A stretch of DNA of 64,000 nt from Saccharibacillus qingshengii (GCF_013185195.1 NZ_JAAZWC010000001.1:124001-188000), one strand, 5' to 3'; numbered from the stretch's first letter, positions 40,712-50,081 are shown. Notes: generated from the sequence alone by a model not told the origin. A program made the numbers and translations.

Positions 40712-43219
40712 TCACTGCTGTCTGCTTAAATGTTCCGCTGTGGCGCCGTGCCCGGCTGCAATCAGATCCGCCGGCGTGCCGCTGAACCCCACTTGCCCGC
40801 CGTTCACGCCGCCTTCCGGACCCAGATCGACGATCCAGTCCGCGGCCGCCACCATCTGCATATTGTGCTCGACGACCACGACGGTACTGCCGGTATCCAC
40901 CATTCGGTTCAGCAGTGCGAGGAAATGGTCCACGTCCGCCGAATGCAGCCCCGTTGTCGGTTCATCCATCAGATACAAGATGCGTTTGGCTTTTGAACCA
41001 AGCAGCTCGGCAGCAAGTTTCAACCGCTGCGCTTCGCCGCCGGAGAGCGTCGTCAGCGTCTGTCCCAATTCCAGATAACCCAGGCCCACATCGTTCAGCA
41101 GATTCAGAATACGGCTGAGTTTCGGAAGGTCGGAGAAATCGCTCGCCGCTTCTTCGATCGACAGCCGGAGCGTTTCGTGAATCGAACGGCCCCGGTAGGT
41201 TACGGCCAGTACTTCGTCGCTGAACTGCCTGCCTCCGCAGACCGGACAGATTTCTTCGATATTTTCAAAAAAGAGCATGCTGCTGGTTATCGTCCCAAGC
41301 CCTTCGCAGTTTTCGCAGCGGCCGCCCGGGGTGTTGAACGAGAAGCTTTTGGCCGAAAGACCGCGGGAGGCGGCTGCGCCCAGACCGCCGTACAGCTTGC
41401 GGATCTCCCCATAGGCTTCGGAGTAGGTGGCTACGTTGGAACGCTTCATTCTGGCAATCGCCGACTGCTTGATGGTAACGACACGTTCGAAAGCTTCCAG
41501 ACCCGTTACCTGTCCGAAGCGCCGATCGGAACGGTTCTCGGGATCGGCCGCCGCAGCCAGCACGCCGAAGATCAGCGAAGACTTGCCCGATCCGGATACC
41601 CCGGTGACCGCGATCAAGCAGCCGGTCGGAAAGCTTGCGCTGACGTTCTGCAGGTTGTGCAGCGAAGCATGCTCGATCCCGATCGATAACCCGTCTCCCG
41701 GACGGGGGATACGCGGAGGTTGTTTGTCTCGCCCCAGATAGCGGCCCGTCACGGACGACTCGCTGTGCATCAACTCTTCAAGCGTACCTTGTCCGACGAC
41801 CTCGCCGCCGTGCCTGCCGGAACCCGGGCCCATATCGATCACATGATCGGCCGCCTGCATGACATCGGTATCGTGCTCGATGACGAGCACGCTGTTGCCC
41901 AGATCCCGAAGCCGCTGCAATACCGCGATCACGCCCTGTGTGTCGCGCGGATGCAGCCCGATCGTGGGTTCGTCGAGCAGATACATCATTCCGGTCAGAT
42001 CGGAATCGAGCGCCGCCGCAAGCTTGATCCGCTGGCTTTCTCCGCCGGATAACGTAATCATCTGCCGGTCGATCGACAGATAGCCGAGTCCGATCCGCTC
42101 CAATCTTCGGATCTTTGTCTCCAGATCTTCGAGATAGATCCCGACCGAATCTCCTCCGGCCGCTTCCGCCGTCTCGGGCTTCCGGGCTTGCGTGCCGAAA
42201 GCGCTCAACCACTGCCCCAGCTCTTCCAGCGACAAGGCACTGAGTTCGGGCAGTCTGCGGTTTTCGACCGTGACGCTGCGGCTGATCGGATTCAGCCGTT
42301 CTCCGGCGCATGCAGGGCAGCTGACCGAATCGAAATAACGGTTCAACGCTTTGGCATCGCCTTCTTTCTCCGACATCCGTCTCCACAGCGTCGTCAGCAC
42401 GCCTTCGAAGCGTCCGGCGGACACCGTTTTCGGAAGCGGAATCTGCGGGAAAAGACGTTTGACTTCTTCCGACTCGGCGCCATGGTACAGCAGGGCTTTC
42501 TGCGCTTCGGTATAGCGGCCAACCGGCGTGTCCCCGGAAACCGGAACGCCGTAATGCTTCATGGCTTTGCGGAGCAGATCGACTTGGTAGTCTTTGTATG
42601 CCGAGTTCCAATAATCGACGGCACCTTCTTCCAGGGACAGCGACTCGTCAACGCAGCGCTCCGGCACCAGACTAAGCAGGCTGCCGAGTCCCTGACAGTC
42701 CGGGCAGGCGCCTTCTCTCGTATTGGTCGAGAAATGGCTTCGGGTCAGCTTGTCCATCCTTTTGCCGCAGCGACTGCAGTCCATATAGACCCTGAACTCT
42801 CCGTCTGTCTTGACTGTCGTTTCTTTGCAGTCTGCGGCCGAGATCCGTTCACCGCAGTGCGGACAATCCCGCTCGCCGAGCTTTTCGTAGACCATGCGCA
42901 GATCCGTATAGATATGGGTCTTCGTCCCGACCGTCGATCGGGGATTGCGGTTCGATTCGCTCTGGGTGATTTGAATAGCGGACGAGAGGTAACGGATGCT
43001 ATCGACTTTGGGTTTGCGAATCCCTTGATACCCGACCGCTTCCAGATACTGCCGCTGACTTTCCTGGAAGATCGTTTCGACCAGCGTCGATTTGCCCGAG
43101 CCCGACAAACCCGTGAAGACGACCAGCTTTTCCCGCGGAATATCCAGATCAACCGATTTCAGATAGGCTTCCCGGGCTCCCCGGACTTGAATGGTACCGT
43201 TGTTGCGGCCTGTGTTCAT
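40712..43219 (-). CDS. UvrA-like ABC ATPase (UvrA2 type, antibiotic resistance/DNA binding)
   Basis: I start at ATG 43219, behind AGGAGAGG, giving 835 residues against about 950 for true UvrA. Two ABC modules are visible: TGLSGSGKST with LSGGESQRIKLA and MYLLDEPTIGLHP, then TGVSGSGKSSL with LSGGEAQRLKLA and LYLMDEPTTGLH. Zinc-finger cysteines are present (CPHC with CSRCGKR; CENCEGLG with CPVCGGRQF). Its shortness suggests a UvrA paralogue lacking part of the UvrB/DNA-binding insertions, as in drug-resistance UvrA-like proteins (DrrC type). Divergent from it lies a double-HTH MerR regulator, which suggests induction by a DNA-acting compound. Confidence 0.88.
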   Translation of the reverse strand: MNTGRNNGTIQVRGAREAYLKSVDLDIPREKLVVFTGLSGSGKSTLVETIFQESQRQYLEAVGYQGIRKPKVDSIRYLSSAIQITQSESNRNPRSTVGTKTHIYTDLRMVYEKLGERDCPHCGERISAADCKETTVKTDGEFRVYMDCSRCGKRMDKLTRSHFSTNTREGACPDCQGLGSLLSLVPERCVDESLSLEEGAVDYWNSAYKDYQVDLLRKAMKHYGVPVSGDTPVGRYTEAQKALLYHGAESEEVKRLFPQIPLPKTVSAGRFEGVLTTLWRRMSEKEGDAKALNRYFDSVSCPACAGERLNPISRSVTVENRRLPELSALSLEELGQWLSAFGTQARKPETAEAAGGDSVGIYLEDLETKIRRLERIGLGYLSIDRQMITLSGGESQRIKLAAALDSDLTGMMYLLDEPTIGLHPRDTQGVIAVLQRLRDLGNSVLVIEHDTDVMQAADHVIDMGPGSGRHGGEVVGQGTLEELMHSESSVTGRYLGRDKQPPRIPRPGDGLSIGIEHASLHNLQNVSASFPTGCLIAVTGVSGSGKSSLIFGVLAAAADPENRSDRRFGQVTGLEAFERVVTIKQSAIARMKRSNVATYSEAYGEIRKLYGGLGAAASRGLSAKSFSFNTPGGRCENCEGLGTITSSMLFFENIEEICPVCGGRQFSDEVLAVTYRGRSIHETLRLSIEEAASDFSDLPKLSRILNLLNDVGLGYLELGQTLTTLSGGEAQRLKLAAELLGSKAKRILYLMDEPTTGLHSADVDHFLALLNRMVDTGSTVVVVEHNMQMVAAADWIVDLGPEGGVNGGQVGFSGTPADLIAAGHGATAEHLSRQQ

Positions 43220-43348
43220 AGGCGTGCCCCTCTCCTGTTCTTCTCGAACGTTGCTGATTCGATCATATAACATTCATGCAATCTTTCGGCTGAATCCAGC
43301 AAAACCCTTGTCTAGCGGCGTCTTTTCCGGTTAAATGTTGTCGTAGCA

Positions 43349-43362
43349 CTTGAAGGTTCAAG
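43349..43362. promoter_or_regulatory. palindrome between the uvrA-like and merR-like genes
   Basis: CTTGAA-GG-TTCAAG is a perfect inverted repeat, followed by a third TTGAAGG copy at 43363-43369. It lies 44 bases before the MerR start and 130 bases before the divergent UvrA-like start. It is a candidate MerR binding site. Confidence 0.5.
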
Positions 43363-43405
43363 TTGAAGGTTATCGGCTGCCGATACCGTGACAGGAGGCG
43401 AAATC

Positions 43406-44143
43406 ATGCAGGACGGGAATCTTCCCCAGACAGACTGGACACCCAAACAAGCCGCCGGATCGTTGGGCGTAAGCACGACGACGCTGCGCAGTTACGAACG
43501 TCAAGGTTTGATCCCCGATGTGCCGAGAGTCGGTGCGGGGCGCCTACTCTATACGTCGACGCATATGCAGGCTTTTCGTTCGCTTCGCCGTCTGCTTGAG
43601 GCCTATCCGATTCCGACCGCTTACTCCGTCATGAAACAGATCCGCGACCATCGAATCGAAGAAGCACTGTGGACACTCAATGCCGAGCAGGCCCGGATTC
43701 ATACGGAGAAAAGCCGGATTACGGAGATCATGCGGCTGATCGAACAAACGGATTTCTCGAAATATAACGGACGGAAAATCACGGATTCGATGAACGTCGG
43801 AGAAGTGTCCCGGATCGCGGGCGTCAATCCGTCCGCGGTACGCCACTGGGAAAAAGAAGGGCTGATCCGCCCGCGGCGCAATCCGCACAACGGATACCGC
43901 GAGTTTACCCCGCGTGAGCTGCGGCGGATTATCGTCATCAGCAGCCTGCGTCAGACCGTCTATTTTATCGAGACGATCCGGCAGCTGCTCGACGATCTGG
44001 ACACCCGGAATCTGCCCGCCGTAGAAAAATCGTTCCGGATCGCGCTGGATAAGCTGAATGTCCGGCTTGAACGGCAGTATGCGGCTATCGCCGAACTGAT
44101 GCGCTATATCGGGATGCTGGGCGAATCTCCCGGAACAAGCTGA
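43406..44143 (+). CDS. MerR-type regulator with two HTH domains
   Basis: The protein has 245 residues from ATG 43406, seven bases after AGGAGG. Unusually, two MerR winged helices are present. The first is at residues 10-75 (DWTPKQAAGSLGVSTTTLRSYERQGLIPD, then GRLLYT). The second is at residues 130-195 (MNVGEVSRIAGVNPSAVRHWEKEGLIRPRRN, then GYREFTP), with a helix rich in charged residues between and a short C-terminal helix. No cysteine cluster for metals is seen, so a drug or DNA-damage related signal is likelier. The divergent UvrA-like gene is the probable target. The stop codon is part of the terminator stem at 44141-44172. Confidence 0.85.
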   Translation: MQDGNLPQTDWTPKQAAGSLGVSTTTLRSYERQGLIPDVPRVGAGRLLYTSTHMQAFRSLRRLLEAYPIPTAYSVMKQIRDHRIEEALWTLNAEQARIHTEKSRITEIMRLIEQTDFSKYNGRKITDSMNVGEVSRIAGVNPSAVRHWEKEGLIRPRRNPHNGYREFTPRELRRIIVISSLRQTVYFIETIRQLLDDLDTRNLPAVEKSFRIALDKLNVRLERQYAAIAELMRYIGMLGESPGTS

Positions 44144-44172
44144 AGAGCCTTCATTTTCATGAAGGCTCTTCA
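44141..44172. terminator. bidirectional terminator between merR and the amino acid ABC operon
   Basis: TGAAGAGCCTTCAT pairs perfectly with ATGAAGGCTCTTCA across a TTTC loop. The stem starts at the MerR stop codon; a T-rich stretch follows. Confidence 0.85.
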
Positions 44173-44216
44173 CACATTTTTGCGAGATCCCCTGCTATCC
44201 CTTGACGCCGAACTCC

Positions 44217-44954
44217 TTACCGGAGTACGGTCGTTTGCAGGAAGTTCTGCGTCTCCGGTGCCTGCGGATTCGTGAAAAACTGTTCCGCGGGCGCTTTTTC
44301 GATAATGCTGCCGCCGTGCAGAAACACGATCGTGTCGGCGACTTCGCGGGCGAAATTCATCTCGTGCGTGACGACGACCATCGTCATGCCTTCTTCCGCC
44401 AATTCCCGCATCGTTCGCAGCACTTCTTCGACCAGCTCGGGATCGAGCGCGGAAGTCGCTTCGTCGAACAGCATAATATCGGGCTTCATCGCCAGCGCCC
44501 GTGCGATCGCGACACGCTGTTTCTGTCCCCCGGACAGTTTGCCGGGATAGACGTCGGCTTTTTCCGCCAACCCCACCTTATCCAGCAGCGCTTTCGCTTC
44601 GCGAACCGCCTGCTCTTTGGGCACTTTTTTGACCCGGACCGGCGCTTCGATTACATTCTCCAATACCGTCATATGCGGAAACAGATTGAAATGCTGGAAC
44701 ACCATGCCCACTTTCTCGCGGATCTTGTTGAGGTCGTCGGTTTTGGGATCGATCTGCCGTCCTTCGATATGGATCTTCCCGCCGCTGCTTTCTTCCAGAA
44801 AATTCAGGCAGCGCAGCAGCGTACTTTTGCCCGAGCCGCTTGCGCCGATCAGACAGACGACTTCGCTCTCCTCTACGGTCAGGTCGATGCCTCTGAGCAC
44901 CTGCAGCTCGCCGAACGATTTGACCAGGCCTTCCAGGCGAATCATTTCTTTCAT
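44217..44954 (-). CDS. polar amino acid ABC transporter ATP-binding protein
   Basis: This 245-residue GlnQ/HisP-type ATPase has Walker A GASGSGKST, Q-loop VGMVFQHFNLFPHMTVLENVI, signature LSGGQKQRVAIARALA, Walker B IMLFDEATSALDPE and switch histidine VVTHEM. The start follows GGGAGGGAG. It is the last gene of a three-gene importer operon (binding protein, permease, ATPase). The NLFPHMTVLENV stretch is the hallmark of polar amino acid uptake ATPases. The amino acid cannot be told; cystine, glutamine and arginine systems all look alike at this level. Confidence 0.93.
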   Translation of the reverse strand: MKEMIRLEGLVKSFGELQVLRGIDLTVEESEVVCLIGASGSGKSTLLRCLNFLEESSGGKIHIEGRQIDPKTDDLNKIREKVGMVFQHFNLFPHMTVLENVIEAPVRVKKVPKEQAVREAKALLDKVGLAEKADVYPGKLSGGQKQRVAIARALAMKPDIMLFDEATSALDPELVEEVLRTMRELAEEGMTMVVVTHEMNFAREVADTIVFLHGGSIIEKAPAEQFFTNPQAPETQNFLQTTVLR

Positions 44955-45002
44955 CGTGGTCTCCCTCCCTTTTTTGCGTTTGAACAGGCTATCCGGCCGG
45001 GG

Positions 45003-45668
45003 TCAGCGTTCACTGACGGCCATCCGGCGTTCGACCGCCCGAACGAGCAGCGTTAGTACACCCACCAGAATGAGGTAGTAGACGGCGACGATCAGCAGAT
45101 AGGTCATTTCGTCAAAGTTGTTCGAACCAAGCGTCGTCGCGACGTTAAACAGTTCGTTCATCGAAATGAAAGCCGCGAGCGACGAATCTTTGAGCCCGAT
45201 AATGAACTGGTTGCCGAGCGGTGGCAGAGCCCGGCGGAACGCTTGGGGCAAAATGATGCGGCGCATGGCGAGCGACCGATTCATGCCGAGCGACGTGGCG
45301 CCTTCCATCTGGCCTTTGTCGATCGACTGGATCGAACCGCGGAAGATTTCCGCGATATAGGCTCCGTTATGCAGCGCAAGCGCAAGCGAAGCGGCCCAGA
45401 AGTCCGGGATAAGGAACAGGCCGCTCAGTCCAAAGTACAAGATAAAGATCTGCACGATCAGCGGCGTTCCGCGAACGAGATAAATGTACACGTCGGAGAT
45501 CCAGGCCACGCTTTTCCAGCCCGATAATTTGAGCAGCGCAAAAAGCAGACCTACCACGATCCCGAGTAAAATCGAGACGACGGCGAGCTCCAGCGTCAGC
45601 AGCATTGCGCGCGTCAGCATGCCGCCGCTGTCGGCAAACGTTTCGAAAAAGTGAGCAATTCCGGTCAT
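45003..45668 (-). CDS. polar amino acid ABC transporter permease
   Basis: The 221-residue HisM/GlnP-type permease has five membrane helices. The family motif EIFRGSIQSIDKGQMEGATSLGMNRSLAMRRIILPQAFRRALPPLGNQFIIGLKDSSL includes the EAA loop that contacts the ATPase. The start follows AAAGGATG. The only permease gene of the operon is here, so the pump is probably a homodimer. It lies 31 bases after the binding-protein gene. Confidence 0.93.
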   Translation of the reverse strand: MTGIAHFFETFADSGGMLTRAMLLTLELAVVSILLGIVVGLLFALLKLSGWKSVAWISDVYIYLVRGTPLIVQIFILYFGLSGLFLIPDFWAASLALALHNGAYIAEIFRGSIQSIDKGQMEGATSLGMNRSLAMRRIILPQAFRRALPPLGNQFIIGLKDSSLAAFISMNELFNVATTLGSNNFDEMTYLLIVAVYYLILVGVLTLLVRAVERRMAVSER

Positions 45669-45699
45669 TCGGACACATCCTTTCTTTTCCTTCCGCAGG

Positions 45700-46491
45700 T
45701 TATTCCGGCTTGGTTGTAATATCCTCGCCGAAGTATTTCTCGCTGATTCTCTTCATCGTACCGTCCTGCCGCAGCTTGTCCAGCGCTTCGTTGATCCGCT
45801 TGAGCAGCACCGGATTGTCCGTCGGAACGACAATCGCCTGCTCGCTTCGCTCGATCAGCTGGCGTTCTTCCACATCGATCCCTTCCTGAATCGACGTTCG
45901 GCCGGTTACGAAATCCGTAATGACGGCATCGTGCCGCCCGTCGGCCAGCGCCTGCAGAGCGGTAATGTCGCTGTCGTACGTCTTGACGTTGCCCGTATAC
46001 CGTTTGGCAATGTCCAGGTAGCTTGTTCCTTTGGCGACCGCGATTTCCTTGCCCTGCAGATCGTCCGTTGTCTGGATCGGGCTGTCGGGACGGGTGAAGA
46101 TCTGAGGTCCCGAATAATAATACGGCGTAGAAAACAGGACATGCTTAGCGCGCAGCTCATTGATCGTCAAACTGGCGACCGCGGCGTCCGCCCGTCCGTT
46201 TTTGACCCCTTCGACAAGCCCCACCATCTTCATCCGCTTGGCTACCGGCTTGACGCCAAGTTCCTGAGCGATCGCATTGCCCACTTCGATATCGAAGCCG
46301 GACATGGTCAGATCGTCGTTCAGGTAGCTAAACGGACGAAACTCGCCGGAGGCCGTAAATACGAATTCATCGTCGTGAAGCAGGCCTGTGCCTCCTTCGG
46401 CTCGCTCGCTCTGTGCGCATCCCGTCATCGTGCAGGCGATAAGCGCCGCCGAGATCCAGAGGCCGCCCATTTTTTTAATCCGCTTGAGCAT
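45700..46491 (-). CDS. amino acid ABC transporter substrate-binding lipoprotein
   Basis: The 263-residue protein starts at ATG 46491, behind GGAAGGAG. A signal peptide (residues 1-25) ends in the lipobox MTGC, so the protein is lipid-anchored outside the membrane. The type 3 periplasmic-binding domain has FRPFSYLNDDLTMSGFDIEVGNAIAQELG and KGTSYLDIAKRY, typical of the polar amino acid (SBP_bac_3) family. It is the first gene of the operon. Residues in DAAVASLTINELRAKHVLFSTPYYYSG form the ligand cleft and resemble cystine and general amino acid binders. Exact specificity is uncertain. Confidence 0.92.
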   Translation of the reverse strand: MLKRIKKMGGLWISAALIACTMTGCAQSERAEGGTGLLHDDEFVFTASGEFRPFSYLNDDLTMSGFDIEVGNAIAQELGVKPVAKRMKMVGLVEGVKNGRADAAVASLTINELRAKHVLFSTPYYYSGPQIFTRPDSPIQTTDDLQGKEIAVAKGTSYLDIAKRYTGNVKTYDSDITALQALADGRHDAVITDFVTGRTSIQEGIDVEERQLIERSEQAIVVPTDNPVLLKRINEALDKLRQDGTMKRISEKYFGEDITTKPE

Positions 46492-46652
46492 AGCCTTCTC
46501 TCCTTCCTGCATTTGATCAAAATGTACTTACCCAACTTTCTCTCAACCTTCACAGGAACTGTAAGTCTTTCTGCGGTATGCAGCAGGTTCAAGTTTTGAG
46601 CGGATCGGGTAATTAAGGGAGAGAACAAGAAGTCCACAAGGAGGCATTCGAT

Positions 46653-46901
46653 ATGGCTAACGAGGGCAGACCGGAAGATACCGAAGTGATGACAAGAGAA
46701 GAACGGGAAGCGGCCGGGCGACGTGCCAATGCGGGATTCGCCCGGGTTGAGCGCACCGAAACCGAAGACGGCGGCACCGGAGAGATTCCGACCGGACCGG
46801 TGATCAAGAAGCTGTCCGAAGCCGAAATCCGCCGCAGAGTCGGAGACGGCAATTTCGATTCGGCCAAAGACGACGGGCAAACGCCTTCGATCAACAGCTG
46901 A
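46653..46901 (+). CDS. small hydrophilic protein of unknown function
   Basis: The 82-residue, charged and probably largely disordered protein starts at ATG 46653, behind a perfect AAGGAGG. It has an Arg/Glu-rich first half (MTREEREAAGRRANAGFARVERTE), a Gly/Thr-rich middle, and a short helix (KKLSEAEIRRRVGDGNFD). There are no Cys or Trp residues and no membrane segment. I do not recognise the family. The strong ribosome site and a good terminator at 46959-47000 argue that it is a real gene. Confidence 0.65.
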   Translation: MANEGRPEDTEVMTREEREAAGRRANAGFARVERTETEDGGTGEIPTGPVIKKLSEAEIRRRVGDGNFDSAKDDGQTPSINS

Positions 46902-46958
46902 CCCGGACAGGCTGACGCCGCCCAGTCGCCGAACTTTTCAGCAGACATCCCAAAATAC

Positions 46959-47000
46959 CAAACAGCCCCTTTCCCGAGGATACGGAAAAGGGGCTGTTTG
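46959..47000. terminator. bidirectional terminator between the small protein gene and moaA
   Basis: CAAACAGCCCCTTT pairs with AAAGGGGCTGTTTG, with inner CC/GG pairs. It suits both the plus-strand small gene and the end of the minus-strand molybdenum cofactor operon. Confidence 0.8.
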
Positions 47001-47065
47001 ATTGGAAAGCGGGCGTCTGCGGCCGGATTTGATTGAACGGATAGCCGGATGCCGGAAACGCTCGA

Positions 47066-48082
47066 TCAGCCGCCGATATAGGACATGTTGATTTTTTTGC
47101 GATTCTTGGCCGTCTGCTCTGTGCGTTCATCGGAATAGCGGTCGGAACGGCTCTCCCATACGCCGATAATCTGCTCCAACAGCTCTTCGTCGCTTGCTCC
47201 GCCGCGAAGGGGCGCGCGCAGATCGAAGCCGTTTGACGCGAACAGACAGGTATAGAAGATTCCGTTGGAAGACAGGCGGGCTCTCGTGCAGGACGAGCAG
47301 AACGATTCGGACACGGATGTGATGAAGCCTACTTCGGCATTTGTGCCTGCGTACCGGTAGCGCGAAGCGACTTCCCCGAAATAATCCGGTTCTACCGGCT
47401 CCAGCTCATGAACGGCGCTCAAGCGCTCGAAGATTTCTTTTTTGGTCACGACGCGCTTGAAGCTCCAGCCGTTGTCATTGCCGACATCCATAAACTCGAT
47501 AAAACGCAGCGTGATGCCCCGTTCTTTGAAGTAAGCGGCCATAGGCAGGATTTCGGCATCGTTGACGTCTTTTTGCACGACCATATTGACTTTCACTTCG
47601 AATCCCACCTGCCGGGCCTGTTCGATCTGACGCAGAATCTGGGCCGAATCGATACCGCGTCCGTTCAGTCGGCCGAACAGCTCGGGGTCGAGCGCGTCCA
47701 GGCTGACATTGAGCCGTCGCAGTCCCGCGTCATGCAGCGGCTGCGCATGGGCGCCGAGCAGCAGGCCGTTGGTGGTCAAGCCGACGTCTTCCACGCCTTC
47801 TACCTTCAGGATACGAGAGACCAGGTCGGGCATCCCCCGCCGCAGCAGCGGTTCTCCTCCCGTCAGGCGGATCTTCTTGACTCCGATCGAAGCGAACAGC
47901 CGGGTCAGGCGTTCGATTTCTTCGAAGGTTAACAGCTCGTTTTTGGGCATAAAAGCGAAATCGTCGCCGAAAATTTCTTTGGGCATACAGTAGGTGCACC
48001 GGAAATTGCAGCGGTCGGTGACCGAAATGCGCAGATCGCGGATCGGCCGGCGAAGCCGGTCCGTTGGCGTATACAGGTTCAT
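47066..48082 (-). CDS. moaA: GTP 3',8-cyclase MoaA
   Basis: The 338-residue radical SAM enzyme, acting with MoaC, converts GTP to cyclic pyranopterin monophosphate, the first step of molybdenum cofactor synthesis. The radical SAM cluster cysteines are C25, C29 and C32 ([10 protein letters not shown]). The C-terminal substrate cluster is C262, C265 and C279 (CSSC, then TC with 13 residues between). The protein ends in the catalytic SYIGG tail. The ATG at 48082 follows GGAGAGAGGAG. It is the last gene of the operon moeA-mobB-moaE-moaD-mobA-moaA. Confidence 0.97.
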   Translation of the reverse strand: MNLYTPTDRLRRPIRDLRISVTDRCNFRCTYCMPKEIFGDDFAFMPKNELLTFEEIERLTRLFASIGVKKIRLTGGEPLLRRGMPDLVSRILKVEGVEDVGLTTNGLLLGAHAQPLHDAGLRRLNVSLDALDPELFGRLNGRGIDSAQILRQIEQARQVGFEVKVNMVVQKDVNDAEILPMAAYFKERGITLRFIEFMDVGNDNGWSFKRVVTKKEIFERLSAVHELEPVEPDYFGEVASRYRYAGTNAEVGFITSVSESFCSSCTRARLSSNGIFYTCLFASNGFDLRAPLRGGASDEELLEQIIGVWESRSDRYSDERTEQTAKNRKKINMSYIGG

Positions 48083-48120
48083 GGCTTCTCCTCTCTCCTC
48101 TCCTCCGTCGGCGCTTCGGG

Positions 48121-48726
48121 TTAACCCGCGTCCGGCGGAACGTTAAAGTTGTGAAAAATCGTCGGATCGGCATGAATAAGCGCCGCGTCTATCCAGAGCG
48201 TATCGAGTTCCGCCAGCAGCTTCATGACGCCAAGGCGTCCGCTTAGGACACGCTTTTCCAGGAGGCCGGCCAGTCCGCCGCGCCAGACGCTCAGCAGCGG
48301 AAGGTCTCCCGCCTCGGGGCTGCGGAGCGCCGCGATATCGGCCGCCGGTCCGTCTTCGGCGGCAGCTCGCAGCCGCCGGATTTCCTGCGGACCGATTCGG
48401 GGCATATCGCACGGAAGCACGATATAACGCTCTGCCGGATACCGCTGCATGACCGAGGCCAGGCCGGCCAACGGGCCGAGCCCCGCAAGCTGCGGCAGAT
48501 CGGCGCAGACTTCGTAAGCGGCCGCGAAGTCCGGAGCCAACGCTTCGCTGGCGGAGACGATTACCAGGTCGCAGGCGCCCGAGAGCGCTTCGTGCCCGCG
48601 CTCATGGAATGAACGGCCTTCGTATTCGGCGAAAGCCTTCGCCGAACCGTAGCGGCGCGACAGTCCGCCCGCAAGCAGAATGCCGACCGTGCGGCCCGGA
48701 ATCGGGTTCGCGGACGGCTGCGTCAT
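48121..48726 (-). CDS. mobA: molybdenum cofactor guanylyltransferase MobA
   Basis: The 201-residue nucleotidyltransferase adds GMP to Mo-molybdopterin, giving the guanine dinucleotide form used by NarG. The N-terminal nucleotide loop [34 protein letters not shown] and the metal-binding LPCDMPRI are present. It overlaps moaD by four bases (ATGA). Its place in the operon fits the need of the nitrate reductase encoded further along the same region. Confidence 0.93.
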   Translation of the reverse strand: MTQPSANPIPGRTVGILLAGGLSRRYGSAKAFAEYEGRSFHERGHEALSGACDLVIVSASEALAPDFAAAYEVCADLPQLAGLGPLAGLASVMQRYPAERYIVLPCDMPRIGPQEIRRLRAAAEDGPAADIAALRSPEAGDLPLLSVWRGGLAGLLEKRVLSGRLGVMKLLAELDTLWIDAALIHADPTIFHNFNVPPDAG

Positions 48727-48956
48727 CCGCCGCTAACCGGCGGAATCAGTGCGGCGGTGTCTCCGCTGCGCAGCCGATCGTCCGGCAGCGCATATTCTTC
48801 ATTAACCGCAACGCGCACCGCATCGAGCGAGAGATGCGGATATTTGTGTCTTACCCAGTCCAGCAGTTCGTCGACCGTACGGCCTTCCAGTTCGGCTTGT
48901 TCCTGGGCAGTGCCCGTCGCTTCGCGCAGGCCGGCGAAGTAATACAGCGTAATCAT
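48723..48956 (-). CDS. moaD: molybdopterin synthase sulfur carrier subunit MoaD
   Basis: The 77-residue ubiquitin-like protein has the C-terminal di-glycine (PPVSGG) that is thiocarboxylated and donates sulfur in molybdopterin synthesis. It has YFAGLREATG at the N-terminus and RVAVNEEYA in the middle, as in the family. It is translationally coupled to both neighbours (ATGA overlaps with moaE upstream and mobA downstream). The activating enzyme is probably the ThiF/MoeB protein at 52575-53609. Confidence 0.96.
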   Translation of the reverse strand: MITLYYFAGLREATGTAQEQAELEGRTVDELLDWVRHKYPHLSLDAVRVAVNEEYALPDDRLRSGDTAALIPPVSGG

Positions 48957-49441
48957 GGCAGTTCTCTCCTCGTCTTAGGGGGGATGGGTGCCGGATCGGC
49001 TTGTCCGGAATCCGTTTCCGGCTTGCCGCGCTGGTCGCCGATCCATTCCGTCCCGTTTTCCCAAATTTCTTTTTTCCAGATCGGAACGAGTTCTTTGATC
49101 CGTTCGATCGCATATTCGTTTGCCTCGTAAGCGTCTTTGCGATGCGCCGAAGAGACGGCGATCACGACCGCGATCTCTCCGATTTTCAATTCGCCGATCC
49201 GGTGGGCGATCGCCGTGCGCGTGCCGGGCCACTGCTGCTCGATTTCCGCGCCGATCTTCGCCAGCATTTTCTCTGCCATCGGAACGTAAGCTTCATATGC
49301 CAGATACAGCGTTCGTATCCCTCTTGTCCATTCCCGCACATGACCGGTAAACAGGGTGACCGCACCCGCCTCCGGGCGCAGCACATAATCGGCGTAACGC
49401 TGCGGATCGATCGGTTCGGTTACGATCTCATAAGGTTTCAT
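48953..49441 (-). CDS. moaE: molybdopterin synthase catalytic subunit MoaE
   Basis: The 162-residue catalytic subunit, acting with MoaD, inserts two sulfurs into cyclic pyranopterin. Motifs VTLFTGHVREWTRG, AYVPMAEKMLAKI, IAHRIGELKIGEIAVVIAVSSAHRKDAY and the active-site lysine region VPIWKKEIWENG are all present. The C-terminal tail is Pro-rich and extends past the usual end. The gene overlaps mobB by 14 bases upstream and moaD by four downstream. Confidence 0.96.
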   Translation of the reverse strand: MKPYEIVTEPIDPQRYADYVLRPEAGAVTLFTGHVREWTRGIRTLYLAYEAYVPMAEKMLAKIGAEIEQQWPGTRTAIAHRIGELKIGEIAVVIAVSSAHRKDAYEANEYAIERIKELVPIWKKEIWENGTEWIGDQRGKPETDSGQADPAPIPPKTRRELP

Positions 49442-50081
49442 CGGCTGCTTGTTCTCCTTTCATCCAGTGGGTAAACCAGGCGGCAATCTCTTCGGACCGT
49501 GCGCGGGGCAGTACGCGCGGATTCGAACCGCCGGCCGGTATCGCTTCTATCGATAACGAAGGATGCCGGGCAAGGTCCTCGTCTACGGTCAGGATCAGTA
49601 CGATATTCGTCAGCCGCTTCAGCTCCGTCCAATCTTCGAGGGAACGAAGCAGCACGATCTTGGGGTACGGCTCCGCCTTGAACCCTTCGATCAAGATCAG
49701 ATCGGGGTGCGCGTAAGCCTCGGTTAGTTGGATCAACGAGGTCAATTCGCCGGCTTCGCCTGCTGGCCGTCGTCCCTGCAGCACAATCTGTCCGCCTCCG
49801 GCGACGATCGAACTTGCGGCTCCCGCCTGGAACAGACGCGAAGCGTCGGTATCGCCGGGCGGCGCTTCCGGCACCCCGCCGTGTCCGTGATGCTTGATCG
49901 CCGAAGCGCCCAGTCCGTGCCCGATCGCAACACGCAGCAGCGTCTCGGTCAGCGTCGTTTTGCCGCTGTTCTTGAAACCGACGACCTGGAGCCGCTTCGC
50001 TCGGCCGTTACACGGATACGCTTCTTGCGGATCTATTTGTCCGCGGTTTTCTTGGCTTTGGCCGCCGGTTACAGCGTCCAT
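49428..50081 (-). CDS. mobB: molybdopterin-guanine dinucleotide biosynthesis protein MobB
   Basis: The 217-residue GTP-binding P-loop protein assists MobA. The P-loop GFKNSGKTTL lies near residues 35-44, preceded by about 30 extra residues that may not be translated; a start nearer the P-loop is possible. Further motifs are AIKHHGHGG, GDTDASRLFQAGA and DLILIEGFKAEPYPKIVLLR. The gene overlaps the end of moeA by 13 bases and the start of moaE by 14, indicating tight coupling in the operon. Confidence 0.92.
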   Translation of the reverse strand: MDAVTGGQSQENRGQIDPQEAYPCNGRAKRLQVVGFKNSGKTTLTETLLRVAIGHGLGASAIKHHGHGGVPEAPPGDTDASRLFQAGAASSIVAGGGQIVLQGRRPAGEAGELTSLIQLTEAYAHPDLILIEGFKAEPYPKIVLLRSLEDWTELKRLTNIVLILTVDEDLARHPSLSIEAIPAGGSNPRVLPRARSEEIAAWFTHWMKGEQAADETL

